Source: IDS-8 sp965651325
GTDB taxonomy: Bacteria > Pseudomonadota > Gammaproteobacteria > Steroidobacterales > Woeseiaceae
Reading direction: 5' to 3'
Assembly (NCBI GenBank): GCA_965651325.1
Contig: CBFGSB010000103.1
Location: 1 to 10,443 of the forward strand
DNA: 10,443 bases
This document shows, one piece after another, positions 1 to 7,112 of the stretch. The notes beneath the pieces are model-generated. The model saw only the letters and a program-made list of their open reading frames with translations. It did not search any database and was not told the origin of the DNA. The first letter of the stretch is position 1; every line of letters starts with the position of its first letter. The position numbers were made by a program, and so were the translations under genes.

Positions 1-272
1 CCCGGCCCTGCCTGGCGGTGGCGGTTGCCGGTGACGAGCCGGTACAAAAACAGCAGCAGGATGGCACCGAGGATGGCGATGATCACGCTGCCGATCGAAA
101 ATCCTTCGACGCCTCCGAGACCGATCGCCGACGCGATGAAGCCGCCGATGAGCGCGCCGGCAATGCCGAGCAGGATGGTGACGATGAACCCGCCGGGGTC
201 GTCACCCGGCATGATCCACTTTGCGATGGCGCCGGCAATGGCGCCGAGAATGATCCAGGTTAACAGGCCCAC
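1..272 (-). CDS. GlsB/YeaQ/YmgE-family stress membrane protein (3' end cut by window)
   Basis: This is a small, very hydrophobic glycine- and alanine-rich protein of the transglycosylase-associated (GlsB/YeaQ/YmgE) family. These are inner-membrane proteins linked to general stress, and their biochemical role is unknown. The 90 residues seen start VGLLTWIILGAIAGAIAKWI, then a short polar PGDDPGG turn, a second helix (about 30-48) and a third (about 57-76), ending in a basic tail with RLVTGNRHRQ. That three-helix pattern and length match the family (about 80-90 aa), so the stop is probably just beyond the left edge. I chose GTG at 272-270 because GGAGGA (284-279) lies 6 nt upstream. An in-frame ATG at 290-288 would place that ribosome site inside the gene. 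It lies downstream of the HMG-CoA synthase-like gene on the same strand, separated by 155 nt that holds a possible promoter of its own. Confidence 0.85.
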   Translation of the reverse strand, partial: MGLLTWIILGAIAGAIAKWIMPGDDPGGFIVTILLGIAGALIGGFIASAIGLGGVEGFSIGSVIIAILGAILLLFLYRLVTGNRHRQAGP

Positions 273-278
273 GGCAGA

Positions 279-284
279 TCCTCC
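279..284 (-). promoter_or_regulatory. Ribosome binding site deciding the GTG start of the GlsB-family gene
   Basis: GGAGGA on the minus strand is a near-perfect Shine-Dalgarno sequence 6 nt before the GTG at 272-270. It rules against the in-frame ATG 18 nt further upstream. Confidence 0.75.
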
Positions 285-380
285 TTGCATGAGATGCTTA
301 CAGGTCCCGGGGAGCCGTGCTGCAACTTCCATGCCGCCGTGGCGCAAGCCATTCGCCGGCAAGGCCTCCGCAAGGATTAC

Positions 381-409
381 AAAATAGCGTAAGAATTACA
401 GCGCCACAA
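381..409 (-). promoter_or_regulatory. Possible sigma-70-like promoter for the GlsB-family gene
   Basis: On the minus strand, TTGTGG (409-404) and TATTTT (386-381) are separated by 17 nt. They lie in an AT-rich pocket (about 371-400) that contrasts with the GC-rich surroundings. The matches to consensus are 3/6 and 4/6, so the call is weak. It would give a leader of about 100 nt. The -35 overlaps the small hairpin after the upstream gene. Confidence 0.3.
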
Positions 410-419
410 TGTCAGGCGC
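401..419 (-). terminator. Weak hairpin after the HMG-CoA synthase-like gene
   Basis: GCGCC (419-415) and GGCGC (405-401) form a 5-bp GC stem with a 9-nt loop, beginning 8 nt after the stop codon. The sequence after it on the minus strand (TGTAATTCTT) is only loosely T-rich. It could be a weak intrinsic terminator or an mRNA 3'-end stabiliser. Confidence 0.35.
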
Positions 420-427
420 ACCGAGCA

Positions 428-1918
428 TCAGGTGCCGGTCTTTGCTCCCGGCTCGTAGCGGTAGTACTCGATGCCGATGTCCTGGAAGTGGCGCTCGTTG
501 CTCCGGCCGACCTTCTCGATCACGAACTCGTCCCGCGGCACGTAGTCGAGCCCGGTAACCCGGTGGCCGTCGTGCAGCGCCTCGTACTGCTCGCGATCGA
601 GGTCGATCGCGGGCTCCATGGCCCGGGCGAAGCCGATCGCCCGCGCGGCATCGCGCCAGCCTGCGCTGACGAAGAACGGAATCACTTCGGCGGCGTCGCC
701 GCTGCCGTAGCCGAGCGTTAGCCACTCCTCGCCTTCCACGTCGCGGTCTTCCTCCAGCGCCTGCTCGAAGCCCGCCGCCATCCAGGCCGGCAGCGCGGCC
801 GTGTACAGGTTGCCGAGGTCCAGCATCGTGTCGCTGCCGAGCGCAAGCTTGTCGAGGATCTCGCGGCGATAGCGGCGCGAGGCGCGGAAGATCCGGAACA
901 CCGCCATCGTCAGCGGGTAGACCTCGTAGTTGAGACGCTCCGGCGCGGCGAGCCCGGCGATTTCAGGTTTACCCTGCATTTCCGCGCGCAGCGCCTCCGG
1001 GTCGACGCCCGCCTCGTAGCAGTAGGACGCGAGCTCCGCACGATCCTCGGCAGTGCCGCTGCCCAGCGCGAACAGGTAGGCGACCGCCCAGCCGGTTTCC
1101 GGCATCTTGCGATACGGGCGATGCATGAACACGGTCTTCAGCGTCCGCAGGTAGTCGCTCGCGTCGAGGTCACGCTTCTCGTACATGTCGTTGAGCGCGT
1201 GCAGCGTTTCGTCGATGTAGCAGGTGGTCGAGTACTTGCCGTTGAACACGGGGAAGTCCTGCACCTGGTGCGTCTCGCTGCGGTCCTGGCCGCAAAAGCG
1301 CAGCATCGGCTTGCGGAAATCCATGATGCGGTAGTCCGACGCCGAGCCCGAGCGCACGAGATCGACTTCCGCAAGGGTAGGGTTCTCCTCCAGCAGCATC
1401 GCCACGGCGCCGGCCCCCTGGGTCGGCTCGCCGCTGCTGCCGCGCGCGTATTCGGCGATGTCTGCGCAGACGACGATCGCCTGGCTGCCACGGCCGTCGT
1501 GGGCCAGGTGGCGGATCGCGCCTTTCATGCCGTACACGCCGCCGAGGCAGGCGTGCTTGAACTCGGGCACTTCGCAGCTACGCGCGATCGGCGGCAGGCC
1601 CTGCGCAATGAGTGCGCGGTCGACCATGCCCTTGACGATGATGGCGCCGGCCGAGTTGTCAGTGCTCGACTCCGTGCCGAGCCCCAGGAACTTCACCCGC
1701 ACCGGGTCGATGTCGTACTGCCGGATCAGCCGCATGACGGCGGTCGCCGCCAGCGTATAAACGCTGTGGTTCGGGCCGCGCAGCCGAAAGCTCCGGCCCA
1801 CCACCTCGCGAATCTTCGGCCAATGGTTCCCGGTCCACTCGCACCAGTCATCGAGCCACACGCGAAACGGCGGCACATACGCGGACAAGCCGCTGATTCC
1901 AATTGTGTTTTTATTCAT
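428..1918 (-). CDS. Hydroxymethylglutaryl-CoA synthase family protein
   Basis: This is a 496-aa thiolase-fold condensing enzyme. The family joins acetyl-CoA to acetoacetyl-CoA (HMG-CoA synthase) or performs a related aldol-type addition. All three catalytic positions are present: Glu83 in GTESSTDNS, the acyl-carrying Cys124 in FKHACLGG, and His266 in FMHRPYRKM. Other family signatures are EPTQGAGAVAML (164-175), PVFNGKYSTTCY (223-234), LGNLYTAAL (368-376) and GYGSGDAA (403-410). The length exceeds that of typical bacterial HMG-CoA synthases (about 390 aa), mainly through an insertion after 290 and a tail after about 415. No strong Shine-Dalgarno precedes the ATG, but the codons just after it are AT-rich and a good promoter lies upstream. 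No other mevalonate-pathway gene is visible, so the substrate is uncertain: the mevalonate pathway, beta-branching or leucine/ketone metabolism are all possible. Family membership is firm, the exact reaction is not. Confidence 0.85.
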   Translation of the reverse strand: MNKNTIGISGLSAYVPPFRVWLDDWCEWTGNHWPKIREVVGRSFRLRGPNHSVYTLAATAVMRLIRQYDIDPVRVKFLGLGTESSTDNSAGAIIVKGMVDRALIAQGLPPIARSCEVPEFKHACLGGVYGMKGAIRHLAHDGRGSQAIVVCADIAEYARGSSGEPTQGAGAVAMLLEENPTLAEVDLVRSGSASDYRIMDFRKPMLRFCGQDRSETHQVQDFPVFNGKYSTTCYIDETLHALNDMYEKRDLDASDYLRTLKTVFMHRPYRKMPETGWAVAYLFALGSGTAEDRAELASYCYEAGVDPEALRAEMQGKPEIAGLAAPERLNYEVYPLTMAVFRIFRASRRYRREILDKLALGSDTMLDLGNLYTAALPAWMAAGFEQALEEDRDVEGEEWLTLGYGSGDAAEVIPFFVSAGWRDAARAIGFARAMEPAIDLDREQYEALHDGHRVTGLDYVPRDEFVIEKVGRSNERHFQDIGIEYYRYEPGAKTGT

Positions 1919-1974
1919 TTGCGGGCAGGTCGGGGGATTCCAGGGAGCTGTCGTGTCGCACGCGGAGCCCGGAA

Positions 1975-2003
1975 ATTCTAGTGCTCCGGGAGTTGCGGCT
2001 CAA
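1975..2003 (-). promoter_or_regulatory. Sigma-70-like promoter of the HMG-CoA synthase-like gene
   Basis: On the minus strand, TTGAGC (2003-1998) is followed after exactly 17 nt by TAGAAT (1980-1975), matching consensus at 4/6 and 5/6. Transcription would start near 1968, giving a leader of about 50 nt before the ATG at 1918. The 145-nt gap from the preceding gene fits an independent transcription unit. Confidence 0.6.
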
Positions 2004-2063
2004 GCATGTCAGCTCCGGCACGTTACCGCCCGCCCTGGCGTATCAGGTATCGCGTGTCCGACG

Positions 2064-3377
2064 CTACAGCGACATGGCCGTGTAGAGGAGGACGACCATG
2101 AGAATGGCGAGCAAGCCGGCGAAGTAGGACAGGAGCAGCAGCAGGAATTTCACGAGCGTGATGGCGCGACCCTGGCCATAGACGCGGCGCAGCGCCTTGA
2201 ACAGGTACACGGGGATGTAGATGGCCGCTGCCCAGCCGGCCAGTCCGCTCAACCAGCCCGGCAGGTGCACGAGCTCGACCAGCCGCGAGAACAGGATTTC
2301 CACGGTGAGGATGAGGAACAGGAATGCGTGGTAGTGCAGCACGAACAGGAGGTGCTCGACGTAATAGCGCTTTGACAGCGGGTACAGGACCTTCAGCACC
2401 AGCGCCATCAGCGGCAGCAGGATGAACAGCGACGCCGGGACGTTGTCCGCCAGTTCGCCTATGAAGGCGCGGCCATTGTCGGCGGTGACCCGCTCGCAGA
2501 TTTCCTGGAGCCGCATCGGCGTCACCCGCCGGTCCAGCCATTGCGGTAGCTGCATCGTCGCCATGTGCTCGATATCGCAGCTCACGTTGATGCCCTCGGC
2601 GGATTCCTTCGCCGGCGCATCCGGCGGTACGAGGCCTTCCGGCACGGGTATTCCTTGCGCTTCGAGGTCTTCCGCCACCTGCCGCCGGACTTCCTCCTGC
2701 TGTTCCAATTCCGTGGTGGTGGCGCCGTCCAGCAACAGGTTGAGCTGCGCGCCGGGATCGAAGAACGCGACGAGGAAGAACGCCAGGCTCAGCACCAGGT
2801 AGGTGCGAAACGGCGGCATGAAACGCGCGCGCCGGCCCATCAGGTACTCGCGCGTCAGCTTCCCCGGCCGTGTGCTCAGCGGGATCAAGGTCTGCCACAG
2901 GCGCGAGTCCAGCTCGAACAGGTCGCCGAACGCGTCGCGCACCAGCTCCCAGATACTGATCAGGCGCGAGCGCGCGCGCTGGCCGCATGTGGCGCAGTAC
3001 TGGCCGGTGAGGAGCGTGCCGCAGTTGAGGCAGGCCTCGACGGGCGTGGACGTTTCCCCGGCACTGTCCGCATGATGCAGCACGCGGCGGTGCGCGACAA
3101 AGCGATCCGGGAAGCGCAGCAATGCTTCCTGGCGCATCGCTTCGGCGGGCCCGGCGAGATAGGCTTCGAGCGCCTTCTCGTCTTCCAGGAAATACTGCGT
3201 GACGCGCCGTACGCGGCCTTTGTCGTCGTCTTCAGCGGTGAACGTGACCGCCCGCACGAAGCCGGGCAGCTCCAGCATCTCCCGCACGTGATTTGCAAGC
3301 CACTCGTCGAAATCCGCCGCTACCTCGCGGTCGATGCCGAGGCTTACCTCGTAAACGGGACCGCGGATGCCGGACAA
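2064..3377 (-). CDS. DUF4286-DUF3667 fusion: zinc-ribbon membrane protein of unknown function
   Basis: This is a 437-aa protein of two recognisable parts. Residues 7-100 (VYEVSLGID...DRFVAHRRVL) look like a DUF4286 domain, a small ferredoxin-like alpha/beta fold of unknown role. Residues 116-437 resemble DUF3667. They open with a zinc ribbon (Cys116, Cys119, Cys128, Cys131, in CLNCG and CATCGQR), then the conserved STRPGKLTREYLMGRRARFMPP region (168-189). Membrane segments follow near 190-207, 314-333, 343-363, 378-394 and 408-433. Residues 208-312 form a polar, probably extracytoplasmic, region. The only usable start is TTG at 3377-3375, because the fadE stop TAG lies in the same frame three codons earlier. 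GGGGAG (3392-3387) sits 9 nt before the TTG. The 6-nt gap from fadE implies co-transcription and translational coupling. No function is known. A link to membrane lipid or fatty-acid metabolism is only suggested by the neighbour. Confidence 0.8.
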   Translation of the reverse strand: MSGIRGPVYEVSLGIDREVAADFDEWLANHVREMLELPGFVRAVTFTAEDDDKGRVRRVTQYFLEDEKALEAYLAGPAEAMRQEALLRFPDRFVAHRRVLHHADSAGETSTPVEACLNCGTLLTGQYCATCGQRARSRLISIWELVRDAFGDLFELDSRLWQTLIPLSTRPGKLTREYLMGRRARFMPPFRTYLVLSLAFFLVAFFDPGAQLNLLLDGATTTELEQQEEVRRQVAEDLEAQGIPVPEGLVPPDAPAKESAEGINVSCDIEHMATMQLPQWLDRRVTPMRLQEICERVTADNGRAFIGELADNVPASLFILLPLMALVLKVLYPLSKRYYVEHLLFVLHYHAFLFLILTVEILFSRLVELVHLPGWLSGLAGWAAAIYIPVYLFKALRRVYGQGRAITLVKFLLLLLSYFAGLLAILMVVLLYTAMSL

Positions 3378-3383
3378 GTCTTG

Positions 3384-5939
3384 CTACTCCCCGGGTGACT
3401 TCACCTTCTTCTTGCGGCCGGCGGTTTTCTTTTTGCCGGCGGCTTTCGACTTGGCCGCCTGCCGGCCGGAAGCGCCCGAATCGTGCCCCGCCTCGTCCGC
3501 CGTGCGCCCGATCTCGTCCGGCGCGAAGTCGTCGACCGCCATGAGGTCGGCGAGCTTTTGGTGGAAAGTGCGCAACGATTCCGCTTCCTGCGGGTCGATG
3601 ATCTCCGCCGCGGTTGCCTCTTCGATCTGGTGGCCGAGGTACTCGGACCGGATCAGGCCTTCCTTGCGCGCCTGGCGCAGCCGCTTCTCCAAAGGCGCGA
3701 GCTGCTCGGACAGGACCAGCGCTTCCTGCAGGAGGCCGATCGGATTGGTCGGTTCGACGGTTGTGTAGGCCTGCTCGCTCAGCCGCTCGCGCGTTTCACC
3801 TGTGTGTGTCACGAGATCGACGATGCGTTCACCGAGCTCGTCCGACGGTGCCGAATAGGTGCGGCCGCGCGGGAAGATGAAGAAGCGCAGGAAAACGGCC
3901 ACCGGCCGGTTCGGGAAATTGCGCAGGAAGCTGTGGAGCTGCTCCTGGGCCTCGTACATGAGCTTGCGTACCGACCATTCGACCAGCGGCAGGTCCGTCG
4001 CGCGCCGGCCCTGGTTCTCGAAATGCTTGAGCACGGCGGAAGCCAGGTACATCGAGCTCAGCACGTCGCCGAGCCGTGCGGACAGGAGCTCCTTCTGCTT
4101 GAGCTTGCCTCCCAGGGTGAGCATCGCGAAGTCGGAGGCGAGCGCGAAGGCCGCGCTGTAGCGATTGATGTTCTGGTAGTAGCGCCGGGTCGGCGTGTTC
4201 AGCGGCACGCGGCTGAAGCGGGCAAACGTCAGCGCCATGAAGAACGCGCGCGCCATGTTGCTGATCGCATAGCCGATGTGCCCGAAGAGGGCGTCGTCGA
4301 ATTCCCGCAGTCCGCGTTCGTGATCCGGGTCTTCCGCGGCCTGCAGCTCGCGCAGCACGTAAGGATGGCAGCGGATCGCACCCTGGCCGTAAATGATCAG
4401 GCTGCGCGTCAGGATGTTGGCGCCCTCCACGGTGATGGCGATCGGCGTCGCCATGTAGCCGCGGCCAAGGTAGTTCTTCGGCCCCATCATGATGCCCTTG
4501 CCGCCGTGCACGTCCATGGCGTCGTTGGCGACCTTGCGGCCGAGCTCGGTGCAGTGGTACTTGAGGATCGCGGCGGGCACCGCAGGCTTTTCACCCTGGT
4601 CGATGGCGCCGGACGTGACCGAGACTGCCGCGTTCATGATGTACGTGTGGCCCGCGATCCGCGCGATGGCTTCGCCCACGCCGTCGAACTTCGCGATCGG
4701 CAGGTTGAACTGCTTGCGCAGCGCGGCATAGGCGCCGGTCGCGTAGATCGCGGCCTGCCCGCCGCCCGTGGCGGTGGAGGGCAGCGTGATCGCCCGGCCG
4801 ACGGCAAGGAGCTGCACCAGCATCTTCCAGCCCTCGCCGGCCATCTTCGGGCCGCCGATGATGTAATCGAGCGGCACGAACACGTCCGTGCCGGAGGTGG
4901 GTCCGTTCTGGAAAGGAGTCGAGAGCGGCAGGTGCCGGCGCCCGATTTCGACGCCCGGCGTGTCGGCGGGGATGAGCGCGGCGGTGATGCCGTACTCTTC
5001 GCGGTCGCCGAGGAGGCGCTCCGGATCGTAAAGCTTGAACGCGAGGCCGAGCACCGTGGCAACCGGCGCCAGCGTGATGTAGCGCTTGTTCCAGGTCAGG
5101 CGCATGCCGACGATTTCCTCGCCGTTCCACTGCCCCTTGCAGACGATGCCCTGGTCGATGATCGCCGCGGCATCGGAGCCCGCCTGCGGCGAGGTAAGCG
5201 CAAAACAGGGAATTTCTTCGGCGGTTGCGAGCCCGGGCAGGTAGCGTTCCTTCTGCTCCTCCGTGCCGTAGTGCAGCAGCAGCTCGGCCGGGCCGAGCGA
5301 GTTCGGCACGCCAACGGTGGACGACGCAGTCGTGCTGCGGCTCGCAAGCTTGGCAATGACCATCGCGTTCGCGTAAGCCGAGAACTCGAGGCCGCCGTAC
5401 TTCTTCGGGATGATCATCGCGAAGAACTTGTTCTCCTTGATGAAGCGCCAGACCTCCTCGGACATGTCGCCGCGCTCGTGGCCGATCTCCCAGTCGTCGA
5501 GCATGCGGCACAGCTCCTCGCAGGGACCGTCGAAGAACGCCTGCTCCTCCTCGGTGAGCCGCGGCGGCGGGAACGACAGCAGCCGATCCCAATCCGGCAT
5601 GCCGGAAAAGAGCTCGCCGTCCCACCAGACCTTGCCGGCCTCGAGAGCGTCACGCTCGGTCTCGGACATCGACGGTACGATGCCACGGTAGAACTCGAGT
5701 GCGGGCCGCGTGATCTTCTCGCGCCGGAAATCGCGCAGGTTCAAAACGGCCATGCCGCCGAACAGCAGCCACAGGACGAGCAGCCAGGCGAAGTGGCCGT
5801 CGCCGAATATCGTGTAGGCAAGGAGGGCGCTGCCTGCCGCGATGGTCGAGGAGCGGAGATTGACGCGGTTGTAGGCGAGATAGATGCCGCCGCCGACGAA
5901 CAGCAGGAACCAGAACAGACCGACTACGAATTCCGACAC
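3384..5939 (-). CDS. fadE: Acyl-CoA dehydrogenase FadE (membrane-associated, beta-oxidation)
   Basis: FadE catalyses the first step of fatty-acid beta-oxidation, FAD-dependent oxidation of acyl-CoA to trans-2-enoyl-CoA, at the inner membrane. The 851-aa product is slightly longer than E. coli FadE (814 aa). Two N-terminal hydrophobic stretches (about 4-22 and 34-64) are typical of FadE and would anchor it. Family motifs include IPKKYGGLEFSAYA (177-190), the flavin-contact ALTSPQAGSDA (247-257), NGPTSGTDVFVPLDYIIGG (345-363), VHGGKGIMMG (478-487) and VEGANILTRS (504-513), followed by the long FadE C-terminal helical region. The start is GTG at 5939-5937, the first residues being MSEFVVGLFW, with GGGGAG about 10 nt upstream. 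The last 35 or so residues are an unusual lysine-rich tail (KSKAAGKKK...GRKKKVK). The gene lies 77 nt after mdh and 6 nt before the DUF4286-DUF3667 gene. Confidence 0.95.
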   Translation of the reverse strand: MSEFVVGLFWFLLFVGGGIYLAYNRVNLRSSTIAAGSALLAYTIFGDGHFAWLLVLWLLFGGMAVLNLRDFRREKITRPALEFYRGIVPSMSETERDALEAGKVWWDGELFSGMPDWDRLLSFPPPRLTEEEQAFFDGPCEELCRMLDDWEIGHERGDMSEEVWRFIKENKFFAMIIPKKYGGLEFSAYANAMVIAKLASRSTTASSTVGVPNSLGPAELLLHYGTEEQKERYLPGLATAEEIPCFALTSPQAGSDAAAIIDQGIVCKGQWNGEEIVGMRLTWNKRYITLAPVATVLGLAFKLYDPERLLGDREEYGITAALIPADTPGVEIGRRHLPLSTPFQNGPTSGTDVFVPLDYIIGGPKMAGEGWKMLVQLLAVGRAITLPSTATGGGQAAIYATGAYAALRKQFNLPIAKFDGVGEAIARIAGHTYIMNAAVSVTSGAIDQGEKPAVPAAILKYHCTELGRKVANDAMDVHGGKGIMMGPKNYLGRGYMATPIAITVEGANILTRSLIIYGQGAIRCHPYVLRELQAAEDPDHERGLREFDDALFGHIGYAISNMARAFFMALTFARFSRVPLNTPTRRYYQNINRYSAAFALASDFAMLTLGGKLKQKELLSARLGDVLSSMYLASAVLKHFENQGRRATDLPLVEWSVRKLMYEAQEQLHSFLRNFPNRPVAVFLRFFIFPRGRTYSAPSDELGERIVDLVTHTGETRERLSEQAYTTVEPTNPIGLLQEALVLSEQLAPLEKRLRQARKEGLIRSEYLGHQIEEATAAEIIDPQEAESLRTFHQKLADLMAVDDFAPDEIGRTADEAGHDSGASGRQAAKSKAAGKKKTAGRKKKVKSPGE
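3387..3392 (-). promoter_or_regulatory. Ribosome binding site inside the end of fadE, for the TTG-started DUF4286-DUF3667 gene
   Basis: GGGGAG overlaps the last codons of fadE and lies 9 nt before the TTG start. The fadE stop codon sits between the two. This supports coupled translation of the pair. Confidence 0.5.
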
Positions 5940-5980
5940 TTCCCTATCTCTCCCCGGCGCGTTCTTACAGTACGGGACAC

Positions 5981-6005
5981 TAGCACCGCCGAACAGGCGG
6001 CGCTA
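5981..6005 (-). terminator. Strong hairpin between mdh and fadE
   Basis: Arms 5981-5990 (TAGCACCGCC) and 5996-6005 (GGCGGCGCTA) pair over 10 bp, with one mismatch that is a G-U wobble in RNA, around a 5-nt loop. The hairpin begins 11 nt after the mdh stop. No U-tract follows on either strand, so it may be a Rho-associated or processing/stabilising 3' hairpin rather than a textbook terminator. It would separate mdh expression from fadE. Confidence 0.5.
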
Positions 6006-6016
6006 TGCCGTGCTCT

Positions 6017-6994
6017 TCAAAGCAGCTCTTCGATTGCCGCGCGCTCCTCGCGCAGCTCCTTTTCCGTGGTGAGCATGCGCTCGCGGCTGAAATCGCTGAT
6101 GTCGAGATCCTGCACGATGGCGTATTCCCCGTCCTTGCAGCGGACGGGGAAGGAATAGACGATGCCCTCGCCGATCCCGTAGCTGCCGTCGGCCGGCACG
6201 GCCATGCTCACCCAGTCGTCGCCGGCGGACCCCAGCGCCCAGTCGCGCACCTGGTCGATGGCCGCGGAAGCGGCGGACGCCGCGGATGAGGCGCCGCGCG
6301 CCTTGATGATCGCCGCCCCGCGCTGCTGCACGACGGGAATGAACTCCTCCGTCACCCAGGCCTGGTCCACCAGCTCCGGCGCAGGGGTACCGGCGACGGT
6401 AGCGTGGTTCAGGTCCGGGTATTGCGTGGCCGAGTGGTTGCCCCAGATCGTCATCCTGCGCACGTCGGTGACGTGACGGCCTGCTTTTGCCGCGAGCTGC
6501 GCCACCGCGCGATTGTGGTCGAGGCGCGTCATCGCGGTGATGTGCGTGGGGTCGATATCCGGTGCATTGCGCTGCGTGATCAGTGCGTTGGTGTTGGCCG
6601 GGTTGCCGACAACGAGCACGCGGATGTCGCGGCTGGCTTGCTCGTTGATCGCCTTGCCCTGGACCGAGAAGATCGCGGCATTCGCCTGCAGCAGGTCCTT
6701 GCGCTCCATGCCCGGCCCGCGCGGGCGGGCGCCGACCAGCAGCGCGTAATCGCTGTCGCGGAATGCCTTGCCGGCATCGTCGGTGGCGACGACGTCGGTG
6801 AGCGTCGGGAAGGCGCAGTCGGCGAGCTCCATGACCACGCCGTTCAGGGCCGGCAGGGCGGGCGGGATCTCCAGCAGCTGCAGGATCACGGGCCGTTCCG
6901 CCCCGAGAAGCTGGCCGGAGGCAATACGGAAGGCGAGCTGGTAGCCGATCTGGCCGGCGGCGCCCGTGATGGTGACGCGAACGGGTTTGTTCAT
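6017..6994 (-). CDS. mdh: Malate dehydrogenase, NAD-dependent (type 2)
   Basis: This TCA-cycle enzyme interconverts malate and oxaloacetate with NAD in the cytoplasm. The 325-aa product carries the Rossmann nucleotide loop TGAAGQIGYQLAFRIASG (10-27) and Glu42 (LLEI), placed to bind the NAD ribose. The mobile substrate loop GARPRGPGMERKDLL (88-102) has Arg92 and Arg98. VGNPANTNAL (129-138), TRLDHNRA (156-163) with Asp159 and Arg162, and the catalytic His187 in IWGNHSATQYPD (183-194) complete the active site. The length and the GARPRGPGMERKDLL loop fit the type 2 group (about 325-330 aa). I chose ATG at 6994-6992, where homology begins, with AGGA 7 nt upstream. The frame stays open for 54 more codons upstream, but that stretch is low-complexity and unlike the family. 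The gene is divergent from the GntR-ABC operon, and its leader holds a terminator-like hairpin. Confidence 0.95.
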   Translation of the reverse strand: MNKPVRVTITGAAGQIGYQLAFRIASGQLLGAERPVILQLLEIPPALPALNGVVMELADCAFPTLTDVVATDDAGKAFRDSDYALLVGARPRGPGMERKDLLQANAAIFSVQGKAINEQASRDIRVLVVGNPANTNALITQRNAPDIDPTHITAMTRLDHNRAVAQLAAKAGRHVTDVRRMTIWGNHSATQYPDLNHATVAGTPAPELVDQAWVTEEFIPVVQQRGAAIIKARGASSAASAASAAIDQVRDWALGSAGDDWVSMAVPADGSYGIGEGIVYSFPVRCKDGEYAIVQDLDISDFSRERMLTTEKELREERAAIEELL

Positions 6995-7022
6995 CTGGCG
7001 GTCCTGGGTTGTGTATTGTTCC

Positions 7023-7050
7023 AAAAAAGGCGGCCGGCGCGGTGACCGCC
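7023..7050 (-). terminator. Intrinsic-terminator-like hairpin with U6 tract in the mdh leader
   Basis: On the minus strand, GGCGGTC (7050-7044) pairs with GGCCGCC (7035-7029) over 7 bp, including one G-U pair, around an 8-nt loop. TTTTTT (7028-7023) follows directly. This is the canonical shape of a Rho-independent terminator. It lies 28 nt before the mdh ATG with no minus-strand gene between it and the divergent operon, so it would act as a leader attenuator or end a short RNA. An alternative inner fold uses the palindrome at 7039-7049. Confidence 0.55.
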
Positions 7051-7057
7051 CGGCAGC

Positions 7058-7073
7058 CCGCGGCGAGCCGCGG
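7058..7073. repeat. Perfect 7-bp inverted repeat in the mdh leader
   Basis: CCGCGGC and GCCGCGG are separated by 2 bases. In the minus-strand RNA this can form a stable small stem just upstream of the terminator-like hairpin. Neighbouring CCGCC runs (on the minus strand, around 7074-7085) could compete for the GGCGG arm of that terminator. Confidence 0.5.
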
Positions 7074-7112
7074 TGGCGGCGGGCTGGGCCCGGCGGAGCG
7101 GGCCGCGGCGCG

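Noticed and set aside
1121..1981. A 286-codon plus-strand frame opposite the HMG-CoA synthase-like gene
   Set aside because: The translation is low-complexity (Val, Ala, Arg, His-rich) and without family motifs. It mirrors the real gene.
2565..3398. A 277-codon plus-strand frame opposite the DUF4286-DUF3667 gene
   Set aside because: It is a shadow of the minus-strand gene, which has clear zinc-ribbon and membrane features.
3483..6158. An 891-codon open frame on the plus strand opposite fadE
   Set aside because: It lies antisense to a gene with full FadE homology, its product is Arg/Ala/Asp-rich with no recognisable domain, and such frames are expected opposite GC-rich coding DNA.
6254..6310. 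Alanine/serine-rich stretch in malate dehydrogenase (GASSAASAASAAIDQVRDW) as a possible repeat insertion
   Set aside because: This alanine-rich helix is a normal part of type 2 malate dehydrogenases.
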